5,761 bases of DNA from positions 1 through 5,761 of the forward strand of contig JAJFFI010000387.1 in assembly GCA_021776755.1 (NCBI GenBank). Reading direction: 5' to 3'. Shown here in pieces: positions 1 to 5,761 of this stretch. The position numbers were made by a program, and so were the translations under genes. The notes below the pieces were generated by a model. It worked only from the letters and a program-made list of their open reading frames with translations, searched no databases and was not told the DNA's origin. Source of the DNA: Alphaproteobacteria bacterium. GTDB lineage: Bacteria; Pseudomonadota; Alphaproteobacteria; JAJFFI01. Every line of letters starts with the position of its first letter. Positions within the stretch are counted from its first letter, which is position 1.

Positions 1-402
1 CTTGATGCCGGTCTCGAGCACCTCGGCCTCGGTGGACTGGTCCACGAAGGCGGGCGCCTGGCGATGGATCGGGAATTTCTGCTTGGTCTCGACCGGGCCA
101 CGCTCGTCGATCGGATTGCCGATCACGTCGATGATGCGGCCCAGCGTCTCGGGACCGACAGGCACCATGATCGGGCTTCCGGTGTCCTTGACCTCCTGGC
201 CCCGGACCAGGCCGTCGGTGACGTCCATCGCGATGGTCCGGACCACGTTCTGGCCCAGATGCTGCGCCACTTCGAGCACCAGCGAGTTGCCGTGGTTATC
301 GCAGTGCAGTGCATTCAGAATCGCGGGCAGTTCGCCCTCGAAACGAACGTCCACGACGGCGCCCAGGACCTGGGCGATGGTGCCGACAATGTTCTTGGCC
401 AT
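1..402 (-). CDS. atpD: F1-ATP synthase subunit beta, N-terminal part (runs off left edge)
   Basis: This is the catalytic beta subunit of F1-ATPase, which binds ADP and phosphate and makes ATP at the alpha/beta interfaces on the cytoplasmic side of the membrane. The reading frame opens with ATG at 402 and stays open for 134 codons to the window edge. It starts [20 protein letters not shown], the usual beta N-terminus. The visible part is the N-terminal beta-barrel (about residues 1-80) and the entry to the nucleotide-binding domain, with the conserved stretch [17 protein letters not shown] at about residues 88-104. The Walker A loop (GGAGVGKT in the family) lies beyond the edge, so catalytic residues cannot be checked. 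GGAG six bases upstream of the ATG is a good ribosome-binding site. The gene follows atpG after 63 bases with no terminator visible, so it is probably in the same operon. It is truncated only by the window, not by mutation. Confidence 0.97.
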   Translation of the reverse strand, partial: MAKNIVGTIAQVLGAVVDVRFEGELPAILNALHCDNHGNSLVLEVAQHLGQNVVRTIAMDVTDGLVRGQEVKDTGSPIMVPVGPETLGRIIDVIGNPIDERGPVETKQKFPIHRQAPAFVDQSTEAEVLETGIK

Positions 403-465
403 TGGATGCTCCGTTTTTTCAGCCTGTGCAGGGTGGCGCCCCATATCCGGGCCGCGCCGTCCCCG

Positions 466-1371
466 TCAGAGCGCTTCCGCGCCCGAGATGATTTCGATCA
501 GTTCCTTGGTGATGATCGCCTGGCGGGTCCGGTTGTAGATCAGCGTCAGGTCGTCGATCATTTCGCCCGCGTTCCGGGTCGCACTGTCCATCGCGGTCAT
601 GCGCGCGCCCTGCTCCGAGGCGGCGTTCTCCAGCAGTGCGCTGAACAGCTGCACCGCGAGGTTCCGCGGCAGGAGGTCGGCGAGGATTTCCTCTTCCTCC
701 GGCTCGTATTCGAACACCGCACCCGACTGGTTTGCGCCGCCGCCGCCGGCCGCTTCGCCGCCCTCGTCCAGCTCCGGCACCGGGAACGGCACCAGTTGCT
801 GGGCGGTGACGACCTGGGTCATCGCCGATTTGAAGCGGTTGTAGAACAGCGTGCAGACGTCGAATTCACCCTCGTCGAACATGCGCGTGACGATGACCGC
901 GACCTCCTCGGCCTTGGCGAAGTTCAGCCGCGGCTTGTCCATGCCGGTCATCGCCTCGACGATCATGCTGCGGTAGTCGCGGCGGAGATTGTCGCGGCCC
1001 TTGCGCCCGACGGTCAGGATTTTCACCGTCTTGCCGTCGGTTAGCAGCTTCTGGATATGCTTGCGCGCGGCCCGCGTGATGGTGCTGTTGAAGCTGCCGC
1101 AGAGCCCGCGGTCGGCGGTCGCGACCACCACCAGGTGAACGTCGTCGCTGCCGGTGCCGGCCAGCATCTTCGGGGCGCCCGCCCGGCCCTGCATCGAGCC
1201 CGCGAGCGAGCCCAGCATGCGTTCCATGCGTTCGGCATAGGGGCGCGAGGCCTCGGCCTGCTCCTGGGCACGCTTCAGCTTTGCCGCCGCCACCATCTTC
1301 ATGGCGGCGGTGATCTTTTGCGTCGACTTGACGGTGTTGATCCGGGACTTGAGGTCCTTCAAGCTCGGCAT
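466..1371 (-). CDS. atpG: F1-ATP synthase subunit gamma
   Basis: Gamma is the rotating central shaft of F1. Its N- and C-terminal helices form the coiled coil inside the alpha3beta3 ring and link it to the F0 c-ring. The 301-residue product begins [20 protein letters not shown], the canonical N-terminal helix. GLCGSFN is at residues 89-95 in the Rossmann-like middle domain. The C-terminal family signature is visible as [14 protein letters not shown] at 287-300. It is slightly longer than the usual 285-295 residues, apparently because of a Gly/Glu-rich, probably disordered insertion at about 202-216 ([15 protein letters not shown]), followed by the acidic [10 protein letters not shown] at 221-230. 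The ATG at 1371 is chosen because the family start motif begins there. AGGAAA about ten bases upstream is an acceptable, slightly distant Shine-Dalgarno. It lies between atpA (57-base spacer) and atpD, as expected for the F1 operon. Confidence 0.98.
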   Translation of the reverse strand: MPSLKDLKSRINTVKSTQKITAAMKMVAAAKLKRAQEQAEASRPYAERMERMLGSLAGSMQGRAGAPKMLAGTGSDDVHLVVVATADRGLCGSFNSTITRAARKHIQKLLTDGKTVKILTVGRKGRDNLRRDYRSMIVEAMTGMDKPRLNFAKAEEVAVIVTRMFDEGEFDVCTLFYNRFKSAMTQVVTAQQLVPFPVPELDEGGEAAGGGGANQSGAVFEYEPEEEEILADLLPRNLAVQLFSALLENAASEQGARMTAMDSATRNAGEMIDDLTLIYNRTRQAIITKELIEIISGAEAL

Positions 1372-1429
1372 GCGGCGCGTTTCCTATTTAGCGTCGTGTG
1401 ACCTTCGGGCGGGGCTTGGGCGGCGGGGC

Positions 1430-2958
<1,529 letters not shown>

Positions 2959-2959
<1 letters not shown>

Positions 2960-3519
2960 CACCCGGTTCCTTTCATCGCGAGTTGCAGCTTCTGCAATTT
3001 CGTTCTGACTGAGCTGTCGACCATGCGCGACCCGACCTTCACAACCAGGCCTCCGATCAGCGCAGGATCGACCTTGAGATCGACCGCGACCTTGCCGCCG
3101 ACGCTTTTCTTCAGCGCATCGGTCACGGCCTCAATCTGCTTGTCCTTCAGTTTGACGGCCGATGTCACCTCGGCCGTCACTTCGCCCCGCCGCTCGGCGA
3201 GCTGGCGGAGAAACGCATCGATAATGGCCGGCAACGCAAAGAGCCGGCGGTTCTCGGCGACGACACCGACAAGGCGCCGGGTCAGATCGGACCCGCCCGC
3301 CTTCTCGACGATGGCCGCCATCGCCTTGGCTTGTCCATCGCGCTGCAGCAAGGGCGAACGCAGCATGTGCGAGAGATCGTCGCTCTCCGCGATGATTTCG
3401 CGCAGCGACGTGAGATCGTCGGCGACCGCATCGAGCGCCTTGTCGCCATCCGCCAGCTCATAGAGCGCCGTGGCATACCGCTCGGCGATCGCGCCGGTAA
3501 CCCGCTTGTCAGATGCCAA
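2959..3519 (-). CDS. atpH: F1-ATP synthase subunit delta (OSCP homologue), probable TTG start
   Basis: Delta sits on top of the F1 head and joins it to the peripheral stalk (b subunits), holding the stator still. With TTG at 3519 as start the product is 186 residues, the usual family size, and begins [20 protein letters not shown], which fits alphaproteobacterial delta N-termini. The N-terminal helical domain covers roughly 8-110. The C-terminal family signature region [18 protein letters not shown] is at 148-165, with the conserved GG at 156-157. The open frame extends upstream to an ATG at 3693, but those 58 extra residues are Gly/Pro/Trp/Arg-rich, unlike any delta N-terminus, so I reject that start. 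No ATG or GTG lies near the family start. The only Shine-Dalgarno-like bases are a weak GGA and a G-run. It is the first gene of the F1 cluster, and its stop overlaps the atpA ATG. The gene identity is firm; the start is inferred. Confidence 0.93.
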
Positions 3520-3665
3520 GAATTCCGGCCCCCAAGCCCTCTGTCGGCGGCCGTTTCCGGGGATCAAACCCGAACCCGCAGCCGCGGTCCAAACACCTGT
3601 TATCCAATAAGGTTCGACCGGTGAACCCGGCTCTGTCGGAACCCTGTCAGGCCCCCCGGACCCGC

Positions 3666-3683
3666 GCACGCGAAAACGCGCGC
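3666..3683 (-). promoter_or_regulatory. Stem-loop in the probable atp mRNA leader
   Basis: In the minus-strand transcript GCGCGCG and CGCGUGC can pair over seven positions (one G-U wobble), closed by a UUUU loop. It lies about 150 bases before the atpH start and, if the upstream promoter candidate is right, close to the 5' end of the mRNA. It could stabilise the transcript or be incidental in GC-rich DNA. No U-tract follows, so it is not a terminator. Confidence 0.35.
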
Positions 3684-3703
3684 CGATCCGCAACGGCGGG
3701 CGT

Positions 3704-3732
3704 TAGGTAACACAGCCGATGATGCGTTGCAA
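3704..3732 (-). promoter_or_regulatory. Candidate promoter of the atp cluster
   Basis: Read on the minus strand, TTGCAA (3732-3727) is followed after 17 bases by TACCTA (3709-3704). The -35 half is reasonable for a housekeeping sigma factor; the -10 half is poor (two of six matches to TATAAT). Transcription would start near 3697, leaving a leader of about 180 bases. A second weak option closer to the gene is GATAAC at about 3598-3603 with TTCACC upstream at a short 15-base spacing. Either is only a guess based on position and hexamers. Confidence 0.25.
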
Positions 3733-3817
3733 CAAGAACCAAGCCCGCAGAAAACCGCCGTTTTTGGCCGCATGGTGCGCCCGGACCGATGGCCCTTTCC
3801 CGGCGGCAAAAGCCCTC

Positions 3818-3833
3818 CCGCGGGCCGCCGCGG
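3818..3833 (-). terminator. Weak terminator-like hairpin after the GntR gene
   Basis: Two copies of the self-complementary CCGCGG separated by four bases form a perfect 6-bp GC stem 26-41 bases beyond the regulator stop. On the minus strand it is followed, six bases later, by a run of only four T residues. The position fits an end to the regulator transcript, but the T-run is too short and too far from the stem for a convincing intrinsic terminator, and such stems are common in GC-rich DNA. Confidence 0.25.
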
Positions 3834-3858
3834 CGCGCCTTCCGGCCCCGCCGCGCGG

Positions 3859-4548
3859 TCACGGGCCGGAGGCGTGCAGATCCTCGATCCGGTCGAAGAT
3901 ATCCTCCTCGATCGCGGCCCGCACGCCGGTCGCATCCCGGGCGCGCAGCGCGCCGATGACCCGGTCGTGGCAGGTGTTGGCATCGATCCGCATGGCGCTC
4001 GCCCGCTCGATGCCCTGGCGGAACCACGGGCCGACCTGAAGCCACAGCACCTCGATCATCCCGAGGAGCGTCGGCCGGTTGGCCGCGGCGTAGATCGTGA
4101 AATGGAAGCTGTAGTGATTGCGGATGTAGCCGTCGAAATCGCCCGCCGCGAGGGCGGCCTCCATTTCGCCGATCAGCTGTGCGGCCCGGTCGATCGCGGT
4201 GTTGGAAATGTGATGGGTCGCCTGTTCGGCGGCCATGCCTTCGAGCGCGCGGCGGATCTCGTGCAGTTCCAGCAGCCGGTCGCCGGTCATTTCCGGCACC
4301 CGGATCGTGCGGCTGCTCGACAACTCGAGCGCCCCGTCGGCGACCAGCCGGTTGAGCGCGTCCCGCACCGGCATCAGGCTGGTGTTGAATTCCTCGGCCA
4401 GCGGGCGGAGCGGCAGCTTCTGGCCCGGCACCACATGCCCGCCCAGCAGCAACCACCGGCAGCGCTGCAGGATCTGGTCCCGCAACGGCTCACCCGAGTG
4501 CCGCTGCAGTTTCGCAATGCTGCCCGTTACTGATCCCGTTGCTGCCAT
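3859..4548 (-). CDS. GntR-family transcriptional regulator, FCD (FadR-type) ligand-binding domain
   Basis: The product (229 residues from ATG 4548) is a DNA-binding regulator, usually a dimeric, ligand-responsive repressor. Residues about 18-87 form the GntR winged helix-turn-helix: PLRDQIL opens the first helix, PLRPLAEEFNTSLMPVRDAL (47-64) holds the recognition helix, and the wing ends at TIRVPEM. Residues about 92-220 are the all-helical FCD domain, with ELHEIRRALEGMAAEQA (94-110), HYSFHFTIYAAANRP (145-159) and CHDRVIGALRARD (193-205). Canonical FCD metal ligands follow D-x3-H, H, H; here the matching positions are H145, H149, H194 and D216, an unusual set. The ATG at 4548 is supported by GGAG five bases upstream; in-frame TTG codons at 4617 and 4644 would give longer versions. 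It is divergent from the transporter gene at 4914 and most likely controls it, and probably itself. The ligand cannot be read from the sequence. Confidence 0.93.
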   Translation of the reverse strand: MAATGSVTGSIAKLQRHSGEPLRDQILQRCRWLLLGGHVVPGQKLPLRPLAEEFNTSLMPVRDALNRLVADGALELSSSRTIRVPEMTGDRLLELHEIRRALEGMAAEQATHHISNTAIDRAAQLIGEMEAALAAGDFDGYIRNHYSFHFTIYAAANRPTLLGMIEVLWLQVGPWFRQGIERASAMRIDANTCHDRVIGALRARDATGVRAAIEEDIFDRIEDLHASGP

Positions 4549-4629
4549 CGAGTCTCCGCCGAACACGCCGGTGAGCAAAAACCGGTTCGGATCATCCGGG
4601 CCGCAGGTGCCTGCCAACCCTGTTGAGGT

Positions 4630-4635
4630 CCTCCT
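4630..4635 (-). promoter_or_regulatory. Consensus Shine-Dalgarno AGGAGG in the GntR leader, without a clear start
   Basis: On the minus strand a perfect AGGAGG sits 82 bases before the chosen ATG of the regulator. The first possible start after it in the regulator frame is TTG at 4617, twelve bases downstream, which is longer than the usual 5-9. Initiation there would add 23 residues (MAGTCGPDDPNRF and on) ahead of the ATG at 4548. Because the ATG has its own GGAG at normal spacing I keep it, but this site means the longer form is not excluded. Confidence 0.4.
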
Positions 4636-4644
4636 TGATATCAA
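4635..4644. repeat. Perfect palindrome TTGATATCAA in the GntR leader
   Basis: Ten bases with complete two-fold symmetry lie directly before the AGGAGG of the regulator leader, about 40 bases from the other dyad. Its half-site differs from that of TTTGTGATAACAAA, sharing only the outer TTG/CAA. It may be a second or weaker operator, or chance in an AT-rich stretch. Confidence 0.3.
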
Positions 4645-4683
4645 CTATTTCGCCAACTTTCCACGGAGCCTGCGCTATGATAA

Positions 4684-4697
4684 TTTGTGATAACAAA
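4684..4697. promoter_or_regulatory. Candidate GntR operator dyad
   Basis: TTTGTGATAACAAA has 12 of 14 positions in perfect two-fold symmetry, with TTTGT/ACAAA arms. Short AT-rich dyads of this kind are typical binding sites of FCD-type GntR regulators, and this one lies in the gap between the regulator and its divergent neighbour. It sits immediately before the TATCAT (4682-4677) that could be the regulator's -10 element, so binding there could give autoregulation. The link to this regulator is inferred, not shown. Confidence 0.45.
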
Positions 4698-4710
4698 CAC
4701 TATGATTGGA

Positions 4711-4727
4711 TAAATTAGCTAAATTTA
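4711..4727. repeat. AT-rich inverted repeat centred on TTAGCTAA
   Basis: TAAATTAGCTAAATTTA contains the perfect 8-bp palindrome TTAGCTAA (4715-4722), flanked by TAAA and TTTA arms offset by a single extra A. It lies upstream of the candidate transporter promoter, where an activator or repressor could bind. The evidence is symmetry and location only. Confidence 0.3.
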
Positions 4728-4755
4728 GGGGATTTTACGAGTATTTTCGGTATCA

Positions 4756-4784
4756 TTGACTCTTGTATTTTATAACTGTAATAC
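4756..4784 (+). promoter_or_regulatory. Candidate sigma-70 promoter of the transporter gene
   Basis: TTGACT at 4756-4761 matches five of six positions of the -35 consensus. Downstream, TGTAAT at 4777-4782 matches five of six of the -10 consensus at a short 15-base spacing, and the overlapping TAATAC at 4779-4784 gives the ideal 17-base spacing with a weaker match. Transcription would begin near 4790, leaving a leader of about 125 bases. The position at the end of the AT-rich island, in front of the plus-strand gene, fits. Confidence 0.5.
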
Positions 4785-4803
4785 CAGTTTTGCCGCGCGA
4801 ATA

Positions 4804-4849
4804 CGCCCATGAGGGCGAATTCGGGCCCGGGCAGCGGCGTGTGCGCCGC
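4804..4849 (+). promoter_or_regulatory. Two GC hairpins in the transporter leader
   Basis: CGCCC-ATGA-GGGCG (4804-4817, 5-bp stem) and GCGGCG-TGTG-CGCCGC (4834-4849, 6-bp stem, extendable by two pairs past one A-A mismatch) follow each other in the presumed 5' untranslated region. Between them lies CGGGCCCG, itself a palindrome. No U-tract follows, so they are not classical terminators. They end 64 bases before the start codon and leave the ribosome-binding site free. No known riboswitch is recognised. Confidence 0.35.
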
Positions 4850-4899
4850 AGCTCAGAGAAAGTTCGGGGCTCCGCAAACCGCTGCGCCGGCTCATTTCG

Positions 4900-4906
4900 G
4901 GAGGAG
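4900..4906 (+). promoter_or_regulatory. Strong ribosome-binding site of the transporter gene
   Basis: GGAGGAG ends seven bases before the ATG at 4914, an ideal arrangement. This decides the start: the frame is also open upstream to an ATG at 4809, but that one has no Shine-Dalgarno, lies in a hairpin loop, and would place 35 residues in front of the signal peptide. Confidence 0.85.
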
Positions 4907-4913
4907 AGACATC

Positions 4914-5761
4914 ATGAAATCCAGACCAACCAACACGCTTGGGAGCATTGTGCTCGGCGTGGCCGCGACCTGCGTGGCTTTGCCGGCATCCGCCGATATC
5001 ACGGTTGTGTCGTGGGGCGGCGCGTACTCCAAGAGTCAGGTCGAGGCGTACCACAAGCCGTTCACCAAGAAGACCGGCATCAAGATCCTGTCGGAGGACT
5101 ACAACGGCGGAATCGCCAAGATCAAAGCCCAGGTCGAGACGAAGAACGTCACCTGGGATGTGATCGACATGGAGCCCCAGGACGTCCAGCGGGCCTGCGA
5201 AGAGGGTCTTCTCGAGAAGATCGATGCGGCCCAGCTGCCGGCCGCACCGGACGGCACGCCCGCGACGAAGGATTTCGTGGATGGCGCACTGCACGAATGC
5301 GCGGTTGCGACCATCGTCTGGTCGACGATTTACGCCTACGACAAGACCAAGTTCAAGGGCAACGCGCCGAAGACGGTTGCCGACTTCTTCGACGTCAAGA
5401 AGTTCCCGGGCAAGCGCGGCATGCGCAAGACTCCGGAAGTCAATCTTGAGTGGGCCCTGATCGCCGACGGCGTCCCGGGGGCCGACGTCTACAAGGTTCT
5501 CGCCACCAGGGAGGGCCAGGATCGCGCATTCAGGAAGCTCGACACCATCAAGGGCGATGTCGTCTGGTGGGAAGCCGGCGCCCAGCCGCCGCAGCTTCTG
5601 GCCGATGGCCAGGTCGCGCTGACGCAGGCGTATAACGGCCGTACCTTCAACGCCATCGCGCAGGAGAAGAAGCCGTTCGAGATCGTCTGGGATCACCAGA
5701 TCTGGTCGATCGACATGTGGGCCATCGTGAAGGGCTCAAAGAACGTCAAGGAAGCCCTCGA
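4914..5761 (+). CDS. Periplasmic substrate-binding protein of a PotD/PotF-like (polyamine-type) ABC transporter, partial
   Basis: This is the extracytoplasmic solute receptor of an ABC importer, family COG0687 (spermidine/putrescine-binding type). It catches the solute in the periplasm and delivers it to the membrane permease. The frame is open for 282 codons to the right edge, against about 340-360 residues for the complete family, so most of the protein is present. Residues 1-27 are a Sec signal peptide ending LPASA, with cleavage expected before D28. The mature protein starts DITVVSWGGAYSKSQVEAYH. Typical stretches are TGIKILSEDYNGGIAKIKAQ (54-73), WDVIDMEP (81-88), VWSTIYAYDK (135-144), FPGKRGMRKTPEVNLEWAL (164-182) and WWEAGAQPPQLLADGQ (218-233). 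The mature part shows two cysteines, C95 and C129, possibly a disulfide. Permease and ATPase genes are expected downstream. Substrate assignment within this broad family (polyamine, amino acid or opine-like) is uncertain. Confidence 0.93.
   Translation, partial: MKSRPTNTLGSIVLGVAATCVALPASADITVVSWGGAYSKSQVEAYHKPFTKKTGIKILSEDYNGGIAKIKAQVETKNVTWDVIDMEPQDVQRACEEGLLEKIDAAQLPAAPDGTPATKDFVDGALHECAVATIVWSTIYAYDKTKFKGNAPKTVADFFDVKKFPGKRGMRKTPEVNLEWALIADGVPGADVYKVLATREGQDRAFRKLDTIKGDVVWWEAGAQPPQLLADGQVALTQAYNGRTFNAIAQEKKPFEIVWDHQIWSIDMWAIVKGSKNVKEAL

Larger units (their letters stand above)
3520..3858. other. Non-coding gap between the GntR gene and atpH
   Basis: These 339 bases separate two genes on the same (minus) strand. 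No protein frame here looks real: the open frames present are composition-driven or read into atpH or the regulator. The stretch contains a GC hairpin just after the regulator stop, a candidate promoter near 3704-3732, a strong stem-loop near 3666-3683 that would lie early in the atp mRNA, and a small dyad (GGTTC/GAACC arms) at 3611-3627. Its length suggests that the atp cluster has its own promoter and a leader of roughly 180 bases, but no transcription start can be proven from the sequence. Confidence 0.7.
4549..4913. promoter_or_regulatory. Divergent regulatory region between the GntR gene and the transporter gene
   Basis: This 365-base gap contains an AT-rich island (about 4636-4795) inside otherwise GC-rich DNA. 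It includes the perfect 10-bp palindrome TTGATATCAA (4635-4644), the dyad TTTGTGATAACAAA (4684-4697), a repeated CTATGAT (4675-4681 and 4700-4706), the imperfect inverted repeat TAAATTAGCTAAATTTA (4711-4727) and a promoter candidate at 4756-4784. TATCAT on the minus strand (4682-4677) resembles a -10 element for the regulator gene, but no matching -35 is visible. From about 4800 to 4913 the region becomes GC-rich again and forms the transporter leader. Divergent control by the adjacent GntR protein is the natural inference. Confidence 0.75.

Noticed and set aside
64..1044. A 326-codon plus-strand frame opposite atpD and atpG
   Set aside because: Its product is an Arg/His/Asp/Val-rich mirror of the real genes with no recognisable domain.
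3520..3693. Upstream extension of atpH to ATG 3693
   Set aside because: The 58 added residues resemble translated non-coding DNA, and the total length (244) is far above the family norm of about 180-186.
3673..3762. AAAAC/GTTTT-type inverted repeat near 3751-3764 as a terminator of the regulator transcript
   Set aside because: The stem is short and A/T-rich with no adequate T-run after it, so it would not act as an intrinsic terminator.
3647..4456. A 269-codon minus-strand frame overlapping the GntR gene in another phase
   Set aside because: The product is Arg/Gly/Ala/Pro-rich low complexity and overlaps a confident gene over most of its length.
3727..4533. A 268-codon plus-strand frame opposite the GntR gene
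   Set aside because: The minus-strand frame has clear winged-helix and FCD motifs; the plus frame is Pro/Arg/Gly-rich with no family features.
4809..4913. Upstream in-frame ATG of the substrate-binding protein
   Set aside because: No ribosome-binding site precedes it, and it would bury the signal peptide behind 35 residues, whereas the ATG at 4914 has an excellent site.
4770..5696. A 308-codon minus-strand frame opposite the substrate-binding protein
   Set aside because: It is antisense to a gene with a signal peptide and strong family motifs, has no recognisable domain, and reads through the promoter region.

Overview
The window comes from a GC-rich bacterium, most likely an alphaproteobacterium. 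Three things point that way: the F1-ATPase genes run atpH-atpA-atpG-atpD with no F0 genes (atpB/E/F) in front of atpH, which is the split-operon layout known from alphaproteobacteria; the AtpA, AtpG and AtpD sequences look alphaproteobacterial; and codon third positions are strongly G/C. I cannot name a genus from the sequence alone.

Layout. Positions 1-3519, all on the minus strand, hold the F1 part of ATP synthase in transcription order: atpH (delta, 3519-2959, probable TTG start), atpA (alpha, 2959-1430, its start overlapping the atpH stop in TGATG), atpG (gamma, 1371-466) and the first 134 codons of atpD (beta, 402 to the left edge). atpC would be expected just outside the window. Positions 3520-3858 are a non-coding gap that probably holds the atp promoter and a structured mRNA leader.

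Positions 3859-4548 (minus) encode a GntR-family repressor of the FCD/FadR type. Divergent from it, starting at 4914 on the plus strand and running off the right edge, is a periplasmic substrate-binding protein of the PotD/PotF (spermidine/putrescine) ABC transporter class. The 365-bp gap between these two genes contains an AT-rich island (about 4636-4795) that contrasts sharply with its surroundings. It carries a near-perfect dyad TTTGTGATAACAAA, two further palindromes and a plausible sigma-70 promoter for the transporter.

Functionally there are two unrelated modules: the housekeeping F1 catalytic sector and a locally regulated solute-uptake system. The simplest reading is that the GntR protein senses a ligand related to the transported solute and controls the divergent promoter region. 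I see no mobile element, CRISPR array, RNA gene or clearly new system. The points most worth a second look are the altered metal-ligand pattern of the GntR protein, the operator-like dyads, and the start-site and leader features of atpH and the regulator.
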